64,000 nt of DNA from Paraburkholderia haematera (GTDB lineage: Bacteria > Pseudomonadota > Gammaproteobacteria > Burkholderiales > Burkholderiaceae), in assembly GCF_905220975.1 (NCBI RefSeq), contig NZ_CAJNBK010000001.1:434001-498000 (forward strand), in the 5' to 3' direction. Both the position numbers and the translations under genes were made by a program. Position 1 is the stretch's first letter. The number at the start of each line of letters is the position of its first letter. The notes beneath the pieces are model-generated. The model was not told the origin of the DNA. It worked only from the letters and a program-made list of their open reading frames with translations, and did no database searches. Positions 42,247 to 51,996 of this stretch are shown piece after piece.

Positions 42247-43632
42247 ATGCGCAAGTTTCAGGATTTACTCGCGCGAGTGTTCGATGTCGCGTTGGTGCTC
42301 GCGGGGGCGGCGGTCGCGTCGCAGATCCGTTTTGACTACCTAGCCCAATCCGGATTCTATTGGGCGCTCGTGATGTTTTCCGCTGCCTTCGCGCTGGCCA
42401 TCTTTCCGGCGTTCGGTGTCTATGAATCATGGCGCGGCCGTTCCAAGCTCTCGCTGGCCGGCCAGGTGTCGCTTGCGTGGCTGATGGTGCAGGGCTGTGC
42501 GCTAGTACTGATGTATTCGCTGCATCGCAGCGACTTCGTGTCGCGACTGTGGTTCTCCTACTGGACCGCGATGACGGGCGGCCTGATGATCGCCTACCGC
42601 CTGATCACGCACGCGGTGCTGGCGCGTGCGCGCAGCGCCGGGATGAACCTGCATCAGGTCGCGATTGTCGGCAGCGGGGCGCAGTGCGACGACATCATCC
42701 GCCGGATCGAGTCGGCGCCGACCACCGGTTTTCGCGCCACCGCCGTCTACAACACGCACCCGGACGTGTCGCCCGTTACCAGTTCGCGCGTGCCGGTATT
42801 CGACACCGTGGACGCGCTCGCCGGCTATATCCGCACCAACGACGTGCACGAACTCTGGCTGATGCTTTCGCTCACCGAGGAGCCGCTGATCTGCTCGCTG
42901 ATTGGCGAGTTCCGCTGCGACCTCGTGAATATCCGCTTCATGCCGGACGTGCGCAGCCTCGCGCTGTTCGAAGGCAGCGGCGTGATCGATCTGCTCGGCG
43001 TGCCGGCAATCAACCTGGTCGCCTCGCCGCTCTCGGCGAGTTCGATGCTGAAGAAGGAAATCTTCGACCGCATGTTCGCCGCGACGGCGTTGATCGGTCT
43101 CGCGCCGATCCTGCTCGCCATTGCGATCGCGGTGAAGCTCTCGTCGCGCGGTCCGGTTCTCTTCAAGCAGAAGCGTAAAGGCGCGGACGGCCGCGTCTTC
43201 ACGATCTACAAATTCCGCTCGATGCGACTGCATACCGAAGAGAAAGGCACGCTCAGCCAGGCGACGCGCAACGATGCGCGCGTCACGAAGGTCGGCGCAT
43301 TTCTACGCCGCACGAGCCTCGACGAACTGCCGCAATTTTTCAACGTGTTGCGTGGCGACATGTCGGTCGTTGGACCGCGTCCCCATGCGCTCGAGCACGA
43401 CGACCTCTATCAGAAAGTGGTCGCCGGCTACATCAATCGCTATCGGATCAAGCCGGGCATTACCGGTTGGGCGCAGATCAACGGCTTTCGTGGCGAAACC
43501 GACCGCATCGAGAAGATGGAGCGTCGCGTCGAACATGACCTGTACTACCTGGGGCATTGGTCGTTCGCGCTCGATATGCGGATTATCGGCGCGACGATTG
43601 TCGCCGGACTGGTGCATCGAAACGCTTACTAA
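42247..43632 (+). CDS. wcaJ: Undecaprenyl-phosphate glucose-1-phosphate transferase (WcaJ/BceB type)
   Basis: This is a 461-residue polyisoprenyl-phosphate hexose-1-phosphate transferase that starts each repeat unit by loading the first sugar phosphate, usually glucose-1-P, on undecaprenyl phosphate. Four or more N-terminal helices (to about residue 130) are followed by a CoA-binding-like region (IVGSGAQCDDIIRRI). The bacterial sugar-transferase domain (about 275-461) has KKEIFDRMFAATALIGLAPILLAIAI, then VFTIYKFRSM, RRTSLDELPQFFNVLRGDMSVVGPRPH and KPGITGWAQINGFRGET. GAGGTAAGG precedes ATG 42247. Use of glucose rather than galactose is inferred from family resemblance. Confidence 0.92.
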   Translation: MRKFQDLLARVFDVALVLAGAAVASQIRFDYLAQSGFYWALVMFSAAFALAIFPAFGVYESWRGRSKLSLAGQVSLAWLMVQGCALVLMYSLHRSDFVSRLWFSYWTAMTGGLMIAYRLITHAVLARARSAGMNLHQVAIVGSGAQCDDIIRRIESAPTTGFRATAVYNTHPDVSPVTSSRVPVFDTVDALAGYIRTNDVHELWLMLSLTEEPLICSLIGEFRCDLVNIRFMPDVRSLALFEGSGVIDLLGVPAINLVASPLSASSMLKKEIFDRMFAATALIGLAPILLAIAIAVKLSSRGPVLFKQKRKGADGRVFTIYKFRSMRLHTEEKGTLSQATRNDARVTKVGAFLRRTSLDELPQFFNVLRGDMSVVGPRPHALEHDDLYQKVVAGYINRYRIKPGITGWAQINGFRGETDRIEKMERRVEHDLYYLGHWSFALDMRIIGATIVAGLVHRNAY

Positions 43633-43698
43633 GTAGTTAACAAGCACGCCGGGCACACCCTCCCCCGAGGACAGGCCCTGGCACAAGGAGGAAACACC

Positions 43699-44838
43699 AT
43701 GAGCTCGCTTGGTATACGCACGGGAAGTCTCGTGATTTTCACAGCTACAGTACTGCTTTCCGGATGCGGGGCCGTACCGGGTCAACGGATGATTACGCCA
43801 GCCGCGATTCAGGACACGGGTGGGGATTACAGCACGGAAGCATCGCAGCAACAGCAGATACCGATTACCGATATCAACCTTGCGCTGCTGCGCAAGATGA
43901 ACTCGGCGCAGACGTCCACCGCGCTGTCGCCGCAGACGCTCGCGCTGTTCGGCAAGCCGACGGCTTACAAGGTCGGTCCGGGCGACGTACTGCAGATCGT
44001 CGTATGGGATCACCCGGAACTCGCCGCGGCGCTCGGCCAGCCTGCGCAGAACACGAAAACGACGGATGCCGCGCCTGGCTTTCTGATCGACGAAAACGGC
44101 GACGTGCAGTTCCCGTACGCGGGCAACGTGCATGTGGCGGGCAAAGACGTCGCATCGATCCAGAGGGAATTGCACAAGCGTCTGAGCACCGTGTACCAGA
44201 AGCCCGAGGTGACGGTGCGGGTGGCTTCGTTCCGCAACGCGCAGGTCTACGTCGACGGCGAAGTACGCACGCCCGGCGCGCAGTCGGTCACGGACATTCC
44301 GATGTCGTTGACGAGCGTAATCAACCAGGGCGGCGGCTTTAGCCCCAACGCGGACCGCAGCCGCGTGGAGTTGATCCGCAACGGCGTGACGTATCCGCTC
44401 AACGTGGACGATCTGATCAAGCGTGGCCGCAATCCGTCGGACATCTACCTGCAAGCGGGTGACATCGTGCGCGTGTCTTCGCGCGAAGACAGCGGCGTAT
44501 ATGTGATGGGCGAGGTCAACAAGCCGGCGACGATCCTGCCGATGCGTAACGGAACGCTCACGCTTTCGCAGGCCATTTCCGACAGCGGCAGCTTCGATTC
44601 GAACACGTCCGCGCCGAAACAGTTGTTCGTGATCCGCAATTCGACAAGCGATTCGCCGCAGGTCTACCACCTCGATGCGACTTCGCCGGTGTCCATGGTG
44701 CTTGCCAATCAGTTCGAACTCGAACCGAAGGACGTCGTGTACGTCGGTCAAGGTGGTTTGGTCCGCTTCAACCGTGTGTTGAACCTGCTGCTGCCGGCGA
44801 TCAATGCGGCTGTGACGGGTGCCGTTCTTGCGAAATAA
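43699..44838 (+). CDS. wza: Polysaccharide export outer-membrane lipoprotein
   Basis: This is a 379-residue Wza/BceE-type export channel of the outer membrane. The signal peptide ends with the lipobox LLSGC (Cys24). The Poly_export domain begins at about residue 90 (YKVGPGDVLQIVVWDHPEL), followed by SLBB repeats (VYVDGEVRTPGAQSVTD and VYVMGEVNKPATI). The C-terminus ends with LLLPAINAAVTGAVLAK, matching the amphipathic helix that forms the pore in Wza. AAGGAGG is perfectly placed before the ATG. wzc follows after 61 bp with no wzb-type phosphatase between them. Confidence 0.93.
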   Translation: MSSLGIRTGSLVIFTATVLLSGCGAVPGQRMITPAAIQDTGGDYSTEASQQQQIPITDINLALLRKMNSAQTSTALSPQTLALFGKPTAYKVGPGDVLQIVVWDHPELAAALGQPAQNTKTTDAAPGFLIDENGDVQFPYAGNVHVAGKDVASIQRELHKRLSTVYQKPEVTVRVASFRNAQVYVDGEVRTPGAQSVTDIPMSLTSVINQGGGFSPNADRSRVELIRNGVTYPLNVDDLIKRGRNPSDIYLQAGDIVRVSSREDSGVYVMGEVNKPATILPMRNGTLTLSQAISDSGSFDSNTSAPKQLFVIRNSTSDSPQVYHLDATSPVSMVLANQFELEPKDVVYVGQGGLVRFNRVLNLLLPAINAAVTGAVLAK

Positions 44839-44899
44839 CAAGCGTGATAACAAGCGTGCAACGTGACCATGAACCGCCGGGCTTTGTTGGGTGAACAAA

Positions 44900-47134
44900 A
44901 TGGCAATCAACTTCGAAAACCGCTACACCGACGTGTCTGCAGCCGACGAGCTGCACCTGTCGGACTATCTGCGCACGATCGTAAGAGGTTGGCGCACGAT
45001 CGCGGTGGTGACCCTGATCGCGCTCGCGCTGGGGTGCGCGTACGCGTTTCTCGCTCCGCCGACGTATCGCGCAGACGTACTGTTCCACGTCGAGGACAAA
45101 ACGGCTAATGCCAACGCGAACGGCAAGGATTCCTTGCCGCCGCTCACCGGCATGTTCGACACCAAGCCCTCCACGGCGGCGGAGATCGAGTTGCTGAAGT
45201 CACGCCTCGTCACGGAGGAAACGGTCAAGAAACTGCACCTCGACATTTCGGCTGCGCCGCGCACCCTGCCGTTCATTGGCGGGATGATCGCGGGATGGGT
45301 GAATGGGCAATGGGGCTTCAAGTTGCCGTCGTTCATCAACCTGTCGGGCTTTGCATGGGGTAACGAAAGCATTGCCGTGTCGCGCTTCGACACGTCGCAG
45401 GAATTCTACGACACGACCTTCACGCTGATTGCGGGTGAGGGCGGGTCGTACGTGCTGCGCGACAAGAACGGTATCGCGATTCTCTCCGGCCATGTCGGCG
45501 AGACCGTCGAAACCGACACTGCCGACGGCCCGATCGCGTTGCACGTCGATAAGCTGGCCGGCGCGCCCGGCTCACGGTTCGAACTGCAGCGCGCCTCGAC
45601 GCTGGGGACCGTGGAGCGCCTGCAAAAGGCACTGGTGGTGGCCGAGACCACGCTGCAGTCCGGCGTGATCCGCACGAGCCTCGAAGGCGGCGATCCCGCG
45701 CTGACTGCGGCGATCGTCAACAGCATGGCGCGCGAATTCGTCCGTCAGGACGTGGCGAGCCGTTCGACCGAAGCGGAGCACATGCTGGCCTTCCTCGATC
45801 AGCAATTGCCCGGTTTGCGCAAGGAACTCGACGACGCCGAGCAACGCTATAACAAGTTCCGCAACCAGCACGGCACGGTCGATCTCGGTGAAGAAAGCCG
45901 CCTGCTGCTGCAGCAGGTGGTCGACAACAAGACCAAGCTGCTCGATCTGCAACAGCAACGCGCGGAGATGTCGCAGCGCTTCACGGCGAATCACCCGGCG
46001 GTAGCCGCGCTCGATGCGCAGATCGCCGCCCTGCAGAACGCGGCGGCCAGCATGAACCGCAGCGTGGCCGTGATGCCGGATACCGAGCAGACCGCGTTGC
46101 GGCTGCTGCGCGACGTGCACGTCGATACGGAGCTCTATACCAATCTGTTGAATAGCGCGCAGCAACTGCGGGTGGCGAAAGCCGGCCAGGTGGGCAACGT
46201 GCGGGTGGTGGACTTCGCCGAAACGCCTGACGAGCCTGTGCGTCCGAAGCGCGTGCTGGCGATCCTGATCTCGCTCGGCGGCGGCTTGCTGATCGGCATC
46301 ATGCTGACCTTCTTCAAGCGGGCGATGTATGGCGGCGTGGAACGTCCGGACGAACTCGAAGCGGTGCTCGGCGTGCCGGTGTTCGCGATCGTGCCGCGCA
46401 GCCAGACTCAGCTGCGTTTGCAGGAAAACGTCATGCTGCGCCGTCGCGGGCTTCATGTGCTCGCGCAGCAGGCGCCGGAAGATATCGCGGTGGAAGGCGT
46501 GCGCAATCTGCGGACCTCGCTGCAGTTGTCGCTCGATCACGCCGAGAACAACGTCGTGATGATCACGGGTTCGCGTCCCGACACCGGCAAGTCGTTTCTG
46601 TCAGTGAATCTGGCAGCGCTGGTGGCGTCGGCGAACAAGCGGGTGCTGATTATCGACGGCGACATGCGGCGCGGCGACGTCCATTCGCATTTCGGCATCG
46701 GCCATCAGCCAGGGCTCTCGGACGTGTTGAGCGGCGGCGATCTCGCGTCGATGATCCAGCGCGATGTGCTGCCCGGACTCGACGTGCTCGCCAAGGGCAC
46801 GCTGCCCTCGCATCCGTCCGAATTGCTGATGAGCAAGCGCTTCGAAACGATGCTCGACGAACTGAAATCGCACTACGACATCGTGATCGTCGACACACCG
46901 CCGGTACTGGCCGTGACGGATTCGACGGTGATCGGCAAGTACGCGGGCACGACGCTGCTGGTGGTGCGCCATGGCCGCCATCCGCTGAACGAAATCGCCG
47001 AGACGGCCAAGCGGCTGTTCAACGGCGGTGTATCGCTCAAAGGCGTGTTGCTCACCGATGTGCCCCAGGAGGGGGCATTCCTCGGTTCCGGCTATCAAGG
47101 CGGTTATTACGGATACGACAGCATCGCTGGTTGA
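44900..47134 (+). CDS. wzc: Polysaccharide co-polymerase / BY-kinase
   Basis: This is a 744-residue inner-membrane tyrosine autokinase that controls polymer length and export with Wza. A Wzz-type domain starts at about residue 15, with a first helix AVVTLIALALGCAYAFLAPP. A coiled-coil periplasmic region is centred near 290-400 (LDDAEQRYNKFRNQHG), and a second helix lies at about 455-475. The cytoplasmic kinase has Walker A ITGSRPDTGKS (residues 557-565 core), LIIDGDMRRGD and VIVDTPPVLAVTD. The C-terminal tail GSGYQGGYYGYDSIAG supplies four tyrosines for autophosphorylation. ATG 44900 is chosen; GTG 44891 in frame is the alternative. Confidence 0.93.
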   Translation: MAINFENRYTDVSAADELHLSDYLRTIVRGWRTIAVVTLIALALGCAYAFLAPPTYRADVLFHVEDKTANANANGKDSLPPLTGMFDTKPSTAAEIELLKSRLVTEETVKKLHLDISAAPRTLPFIGGMIAGWVNGQWGFKLPSFINLSGFAWGNESIAVSRFDTSQEFYDTTFTLIAGEGGSYVLRDKNGIAILSGHVGETVETDTADGPIALHVDKLAGAPGSRFELQRASTLGTVERLQKALVVAETTLQSGVIRTSLEGGDPALTAAIVNSMAREFVRQDVASRSTEAEHMLAFLDQQLPGLRKELDDAEQRYNKFRNQHGTVDLGEESRLLLQQVVDNKTKLLDLQQQRAEMSQRFTANHPAVAALDAQIAALQNAAASMNRSVAVMPDTEQTALRLLRDVHVDTELYTNLLNSAQQLRVAKAGQVGNVRVVDFAETPDEPVRPKRVLAILISLGGGLLIGIMLTFFKRAMYGGVERPDELEAVLGVPVFAIVPRSQTQLRLQENVMLRRRGLHVLAQQAPEDIAVEGVRNLRTSLQLSLDHAENNVVMITGSRPDTGKSFLSVNLAALVASANKRVLIIDGDMRRGDVHSHFGIGHQPGLSDVLSGGDLASMIQRDVLPGLDVLAKGTLPSHPSELLMSKRFETMLDELKSHYDIVIVDTPPVLAVTDSTVIGKYAGTTLLVVRHGRHPLNEIAETAKRLFNGGVSLKGVLLTDVPQEGAFLGSGYQGGYYGYDSIAG

Positions 47135-47230
47135 TGGTTGAGGGTCGTGACGCAGCGGCCCCGTCACGGGGCCGGTCACTCGATCGTGCTGTGGCACCGG
47201 CATCGCAAAGTTCAACGAGAGGAGAGCTTC

Positions 47231-48349
47231 ATGAAACGCAAGGTCGCGCTGATCACCGGTATCACTGGACAGGACGGGTCGTATCTTGCCGAGCTGCTGC
47301 TCAGCAAGGATTACGACGTGCATGGCATCAAACGCAGGTCATCCCTGTTCAACACAGACCGGATCGATCATCTCTATCGCGACCCACACGACCCGGATCA
47401 GCGGCTCTATCTGCATCACGCCGACCTGACCGACTCGACCAGCATCCTGCGCGTGATCCAGCGCGTGGAGCCCGACGAGATCTATAACCTCGCCGCGCAG
47501 AGCCACGTGGCGGTCTCGTTCGAGGAGCCGGAATACACGGCGAATGCGGACGGCCTTGGCGCCCTGCGGATTCTCGAAGCGATCCGGATTCTGGATCTTC
47601 AGAACAAGAGCCGCTTTTATCAGGCTTCGACCTCGGAGCTGTACGGCCTTGTGCAACAGGTGCCGCAGTCCGAGACGACGCCGTTCTATCCGCGCAGCCC
47701 GTATGCGGTCGCCAAGCTGTTTGCGTACTGGACCACGGTCAATTACCGCGAAGCGTATGGGCTCTATGCCTGCAACGGGATTCTGTTCAATCACGAATCG
47801 CCGGTACGCGGCGAGACCTTCGTCACGCGCAAGATCACGCGCGCTGTGGCACGCATCGCGGTGGGCATGCAGAAGACCTTGTATCTCGGCAATCTGTCGG
47901 CGTTGCGCGACTGGGGGCATGCGCGCGACTACGTGGAGATGCAATGGCGCATGCTGCAACAAGAGCAGCCGGAGGATTACGTCATCGCCACTGGCGTGCA
48001 ATACAGCGTGCGCGAGTTCGTTCAGCATGCCGCCGCCGAGTTGGGCGTCACGGTGCGTTTCGAAGGCACCGGCGTGGAGGAGGTCGGCATTGTCGAGAAG
48101 GTGGAAGGGCGCGAAATCAAGATGTCGCCCGGCGACGTGATCGTGCGAGTCGATCCGCGCTATTTCCGGCCCGCCGAAGTCGAGACGCTGCTGGGCGATC
48201 CGTCGAAAGCCCATGCGAAGCTCGGCTGGAAACCCACCACGTCGTTCGCCTCGCTCGTCAAGGAAATGGTGCGGGCCGACTATCAGATCGCGAGACGTGA
48301 CGCGCTGGTCACGCTGGCCGGTTTCACCGCGCTGGAACATCACGAGTAA
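47231..48349 (+). CDS. gmd: GDP-mannose 4,6-dehydratase
   Basis: This is a 372-residue extended SDR that converts GDP-D-mannose to GDP-4-keto-6-deoxy-D-mannose, the first step to GDP-L-fucose (or GDP-rhamnose/perosamine). The NADP loop is [19 protein letters not shown] (residues 6-24), followed by [23 protein letters not shown] and [12 protein letters not shown] hold the catalytic Tyr-x3-Lys. [19 protein letters not shown] and [17 protein letters not shown] are diagnostic of Gmd. GAGAGGAGAG lies before ATG 47231; the longer upstream frame is rejected. fcl begins 5 bp after its stop. Confidence 0.95.
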   Translation: MKRKVALITGITGQDGSYLAELLLSKDYDVHGIKRRSSLFNTDRIDHLYRDPHDPDQRLYLHHADLTDSTSILRVIQRVEPDEIYNLAAQSHVAVSFEEPEYTANADGLGALRILEAIRILDLQNKSRFYQASTSELYGLVQQVPQSETTPFYPRSPYAVAKLFAYWTTVNYREAYGLYACNGILFNHESPVRGETFVTRKITRAVARIAVGMQKTLYLGNLSALRDWGHARDYVEMQWRMLQQEQPEDYVIATGVQYSVREFVQHAAAELGVTVRFEGTGVEEVGIVEKVEGREIKMSPGDVIVRVDPRYFRPAEVETLLGDPSKAHAKLGWKPTTSFASLVKEMVRADYQIARRDALVTLAGFTALEHHE

Positions 48350-48354
48350 CGGCT

Positions 48355-49314
48355 ATGAACAAACAAGCACGCATCTTCGTCGCGGGCCACCGTGGCATGG
48401 TCGGCTCCGCGCTGGTCCGGCGGCTCAATGCCGAGGGTTACCGCAACGTCGTCACGCGTTCGAGGGCGGAGCTCGACCTCACGGATCAGGCTGCCGTGAA
48501 CGCCTTCTTCGAGCATGAAAAGGTCGAGGTGGTGTTGCTCGCGGCCGCGCGGGTGGGCGGCATTCTTGCCAATGCGTCGCGGCCGGGCGAGTTTATCTAC
48601 GACAACCTGGTGATCGAAACCAACGTGATCCATGCCGCGTATCGCGCGCAGGTGGAGCGGCTGGTGTTTTTCGGTTCGTCGTGCATTTATCCGAAGCAAT
48701 GTCCGCAGCCGATTCGCGAGGAGTATCTGCTGAGCTCGCCGCTCGAACCGACCAACGACGCTTATGCGATCGCCAAGATCGCCGGCCTGAAGCTGTGCGA
48801 GGCGTACAACCGCGAATACAACACACAATACGTCTCGCTGATGCCGACCAATCTCTATGGCCCCAACGACAACTACGACCTGAACAGCAGCCATGTTTTG
48901 CCGGCGCTGCTGAGGAAGGCGCACGAGGCGAAAGTGAACGGCTCCGCGACCCTGACGGTGTGGGGCTCGGGCACGCCGCGCCGCGAGTTTCTGCACGTCG
49001 ACGATCTTGCCGCGGCGACGCTCTTCGTGCTCGAGCACAACGTGACAGAGGGCCTGTTCAACGTCGGGGTGGGTGAAGACCTGTCGATTCGCGAACTGGC
49101 CGAATGCATCTGCAAGGTGGCCGGTTTCGAGGGTGAGCTCGTGTTCGACGCGTCCAAACCCGACGGCACGCCGCGCAAGCTGCTCGACGTATCGCGGCTC
49201 GCGAAAATGGGCTGGCACGCGACTATTGGCCTTGAAGAGGGCATCGCGTCCACGTATCGGGAATTCGTTGAATTGCACGCCGGCTCGACCTCCGCCGCCG
49301 CCATGCAGGCCTAG
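48355..49314 (+). CDS. fcl: GDP-L-fucose synthase
   Basis: This is a 319-residue epimerase/reductase (Fcl/WcaG) that turns GDP-4-keto-6-deoxymannose into GDP-L-fucose with NADPH. It opens [18 protein letters not shown] (from about residue 6). It has [26 protein letters not shown], the catalytic YAIAK, and [27 protein letters not shown], all characteristic of the family; length is normal. It is tightly coupled to gmd. Its presence makes L-fucose a predicted component of the polymer. Confidence 0.95.
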   Translation: MNKQARIFVAGHRGMVGSALVRRLNAEGYRNVVTRSRAELDLTDQAAVNAFFEHEKVEVVLLAAARVGGILANASRPGEFIYDNLVIETNVIHAAYRAQVERLVFFGSSCIYPKQCPQPIREEYLLSSPLEPTNDAYAIAKIAGLKLCEAYNREYNTQYVSLMPTNLYGPNDNYDLNSSHVLPALLRKAHEAKVNGSATLTVWGSGTPRREFLHVDDLAAATLFVLEHNVTEGLFNVGVGEDLSIRELAECICKVAGFEGELVFDASKPDGTPRKLLDVSRLAKMGWHATIGLEEGIASTYREFVELHAGSTSAAAMQA

Positions 49315-49429
49315 GCGCGCACTCGAAGGCCGTTGAGCGTGGTTTTCGGAATTGAGGGGACGCGTGTGGCGTTTCGCGCGAATAGCGTGCAACGCACACA
49401 GGGACGATTTTTCGAGGAGCGGCATAAAA

Positions 49430-50572
49430 ATGACTGCGTCAGTCACGATCTTCCACAACGTCGTGTGGTCGCGCCACAAGGGTGTCGTGTTCTCCGCCTT
49501 GCATAACATCTCGTCGTCCGGCGCGATTCGCTACTCGATGGTGCAGATCGCGGATACCGAACACGATCGTGTCGGCTTTTCGGATGTCGATTATTCGTAC
49601 CACCGCTATCCGATGCAGAAGCTGTTCGACGGCTGCTACGAAGACGTGCCGACGATGAAGATGATCGCGCGGCTCACCTGGGAAGTGTTGCGAACCAAGT
49701 CGGATCTGATCGTTCTGCCGGGCTACCACCGTCCGGAATACTGGGCGATGCTGGCGGCGTGCATTGTGACCGGCAAGCGGCGCGCGGTGTTCTGCGATTC
49801 GACTGCACGCGACCGGCCCAAGAAGTTGCTGACGTCGATTCCAAAGCGCCTGTTCTTCTCGCTCTGCGACGGCTATTTCGGTTTCGGCGAGCGCAGCCGC
49901 GAGTATCTGCTGTCACTCGGCGCGAAGCGCGACAAGATCTTCGTACCGTGTCAGGCCGCGGCATTGCCGGGATCGTTTTCGCCGGAGCGCGCGCTGGTCG
50001 AGCGGGTTGCGGCCCGCGCCGGCAATCCTCCAATTTTTCTCTACGTCGGCCGTCTTTCGGAAGAGAAGGGTATCGGCACACTGATCGAGGCGTTCGCCGG
50101 TCTGCGGCGCCGTATTCCAGCGGCGAAGCTGCGCATTGTCGGCACGGGGCCGATGGCGGACATGCTGCATGCGAAGGTGGCCGACCTCGAACTGGGCGAC
50201 GCGGTGACCTTCGCCGGCAGTTTGCAGGACGAGCCGCTCACTCGGGAATATTACGGTGCGACTTGCATGGTGCTGCCGAGCTACAGCGAACCATGGGGGC
50301 TCGTCGTCAACGAGGCGCTCGCGCATGGCTGCCCGGCGGTGGTCAGCGAGAGTTGCGGCTGTGTGCCGGAACTGGTGATCGACGGCGTGAGCGGCTATGC
50401 ATTCACGGCGGGCGACGTCGCCGGCTTGCAGCGCACCATGCTCAAGGCGATGGAGGCTTTCGCCGACGCGGGCGGCACGGCGCGCCGTTGCATGGATGTG
50501 ATTCGCCGTTTCGATCCGCCTTCTGCCGCCGCCAATATCGCTCGTGGCTGCGCGCTGATGCTGAGCGACTGA
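49430..50572 (+). CDS. GT4-type glycosyltransferase
   Basis: This is a 380-residue GT-B enzyme. The C-terminal GT1 domain starts with FLYVGRLSEEKGIGTLIEAFAGL (about residue 203) and contains LRIVGTGPMADML and LPSYSEPWGLVVNEALAHGCPAVVSESCGC, with the E-x7-E nucleotide-sugar motif. The N-terminal half is less conserved (VTIFHNVVWSRHKGVVFSAL). The start at 49430 has GAGGAGCGG upstream. It lies in the biosynthetic run 115 bp after fcl, so a fucosyl- or mannosyltransferase role is possible, but donor identity cannot be read. Confidence 0.88.
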   Translation: MTASVTIFHNVVWSRHKGVVFSALHNISSSGAIRYSMVQIADTEHDRVGFSDVDYSYHRYPMQKLFDGCYEDVPTMKMIARLTWEVLRTKSDLIVLPGYHRPEYWAMLAACIVTGKRRAVFCDSTARDRPKKLLTSIPKRLFFSLCDGYFGFGERSREYLLSLGAKRDKIFVPCQAAALPGSFSPERALVERVAARAGNPPIFLYVGRLSEEKGIGTLIEAFAGLRRRIPAAKLRIVGTGPMADMLHAKVADLELGDAVTFAGSLQDEPLTREYYGATCMVLPSYSEPWGLVVNEALAHGCPAVVSESCGCVPELVIDGVSGYAFTAGDVAGLQRTMLKAMEAFADAGGTARRCMDVIRRFDPPSAAANIARGCALMLSD

Positions 50573-50630
50573 CGCGCCGCGCGGCACTGTCGCGGATGCG
50601 AAGAAGCTATAACACGTTCTGGCAGCCACA

Positions 50631-51965
50631 ATGAAGATCCTCATCTACGGCCTCAATTACGCGCCTGAACTGACGGGAGTGGGGAAGTACACGGCGGAAA
50701 TGGCTGTACTTCTGGCCAGCAGCGGCCATGAGGTTCGCGTCGTGTGCGCGCCGCCTTATTACCCTGAGTGGCACGTTGCTGCGGACTACGTGTCATGGCG
50801 ATATCAGCGCGAGATGCGCGACGGTGTGACGATCTGGCGCGCGCCGCTGTGGGTGCCTGCGCGTCCCAACGGCCTGAAGCGGATGCTGCATCTGGCAAGC
50901 TTCGCGGTGAGCTCGTTGCCGCTGCTCGCCCGGCAGGTGCTGTGGCGTCCCGATGCGGCGATGCTGATCGCGCCGACCCTGATGTGCGCGCCGGCTACGC
51001 TGGCGCTCGCGCGTCTCGCGGGCGCGAGTGCGTGGGTGCATATTCAGGACTTCGAGGTGGATGCGGCGTTCGATCTGGGTCTGCTGAAAAGCTCGCGCGC
51101 GGCTCGCGTGGCACGCTGGATCGAAAGCACGCTGCTGCGGCGCTTCGATACGGTGTCGTCGATAACGCCCCAGATGAGTTCGCGCGTGGTGCAGAAGGGT
51201 GTCGAGCCTTCGCGGGTCGTGTGCCTGCCCAATTGGGTCGATGTGTCGACCATCTTTCCGCTTGCGCGTGCGAGCGGCTTCCGCGGGCTGCTGGGCATTC
51301 CGGCTGACCAGAAGGTGGTGCTGTACTCGGGCAACATGGGGGCGAAGCAGGGCATCGAAACGCTCGCCGATGCGGCGGCCCTGCTTGGCGCGCGCGCCGA
51401 CGTCACCTTCGTTTTCTGCGGCAGTGGTGCCGCGAAAGAGAGTTTGCTGGAGCGCTGCGCGGGATTGAAGAACTGCGTTTTCATTGCGCTGCAGCCGGCG
51501 GAACATCTCAACGAACTGCTCAATCTCGCCGACATCCATGTCCTGCCGCAACGCGGCGATGCCGCCGATCTGGTGATGCCGTCGAAGCTCACAGGCATGT
51601 TCGCAAGCGGGCGCGCCGTGGTGGCCATGGCGCGACGTGGCACGGGTCTCTACGACACGGTGTCGCCGCGCGGCGTGGTCGTGCCGCCGGACAACGCCAA
51701 GGCTTTGGCCGCGGCGATCACCGTGCTGGCGAGCGATCCGGAACGCCGCGCTGCGCTCGGCAAGGCCGCTCGCGATTACGCCGAGTGCGCGCTCTCGCCG
51801 GAGGCGACGATAGGCGCTTTCGAAGAACGGCTTGTGACGCTGGTTCGCGAGTCACGCGGCAAGCGCGCGAAAGTGGAGACGCCGTATTTCGGCAGCCCGA
51901 GGCCTTCACCCGCTGCGGCCCGGCAACACAAGCCGGCTACAACGGAGGAAGCCGCGCCGGATTGA
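50631..51965 (+). CDS. WcaI-type glycosyltransferase
   Basis: This is a 444-residue GT-B enzyme whose N-terminus MKILIYGLNYAPELTGVGKYTAEM is characteristic of the colanic-acid fucosyltransferase-like WcaI group. PPYYPEWHV and VHIQDFEVDAAFDLGLL follow, the latter also WcaI-like. The donor domain reads KVVLYSGNMGAKQGIETLADAA and the final motif HVLPQRGDAADLVMPSKLTGMFASGRAVVA. A disordered Lys/Pro/Ala tail of about 30 residues ends the protein. A GDP-fucose or GDP-mannose donor fits the genes around it. It is convergent with a small exported protein gene 31 bp away. Confidence 0.88.
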   Translation: MKILIYGLNYAPELTGVGKYTAEMAVLLASSGHEVRVVCAPPYYPEWHVAADYVSWRYQREMRDGVTIWRAPLWVPARPNGLKRMLHLASFAVSSLPLLARQVLWRPDAAMLIAPTLMCAPATLALARLAGASAWVHIQDFEVDAAFDLGLLKSSRAARVARWIESTLLRRFDTVSSITPQMSSRVVQKGVEPSRVVCLPNWVDVSTIFPLARASGFRGLLGIPADQKVVLYSGNMGAKQGIETLADAAALLGARADVTFVFCGSGAAKESLLERCAGLKNCVFIALQPAEHLNELLNLADIHVLPQRGDAADLVMPSKLTGMFASGRAVVAMARRGTGLYDTVSPRGVVVPPDNAKALAAAITVLASDPERRAALGKAARDYAECALSPEATIGAFEERLVTLVRESRGKRAKVETPYFGSPRPSPAAARQHKPATTEEAAPD

Positions 51966-51996
51966 TCCGGCACGCGGCCAGCTCATGAAGGCAATA

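Noticed and set aside
43303..44910. Minus-strand open frame of about 535 codons across wcaJ and wza
   Set aside because: It covers parts of two firmly identified genes and the ribosome site between them, with shadow-type composition.
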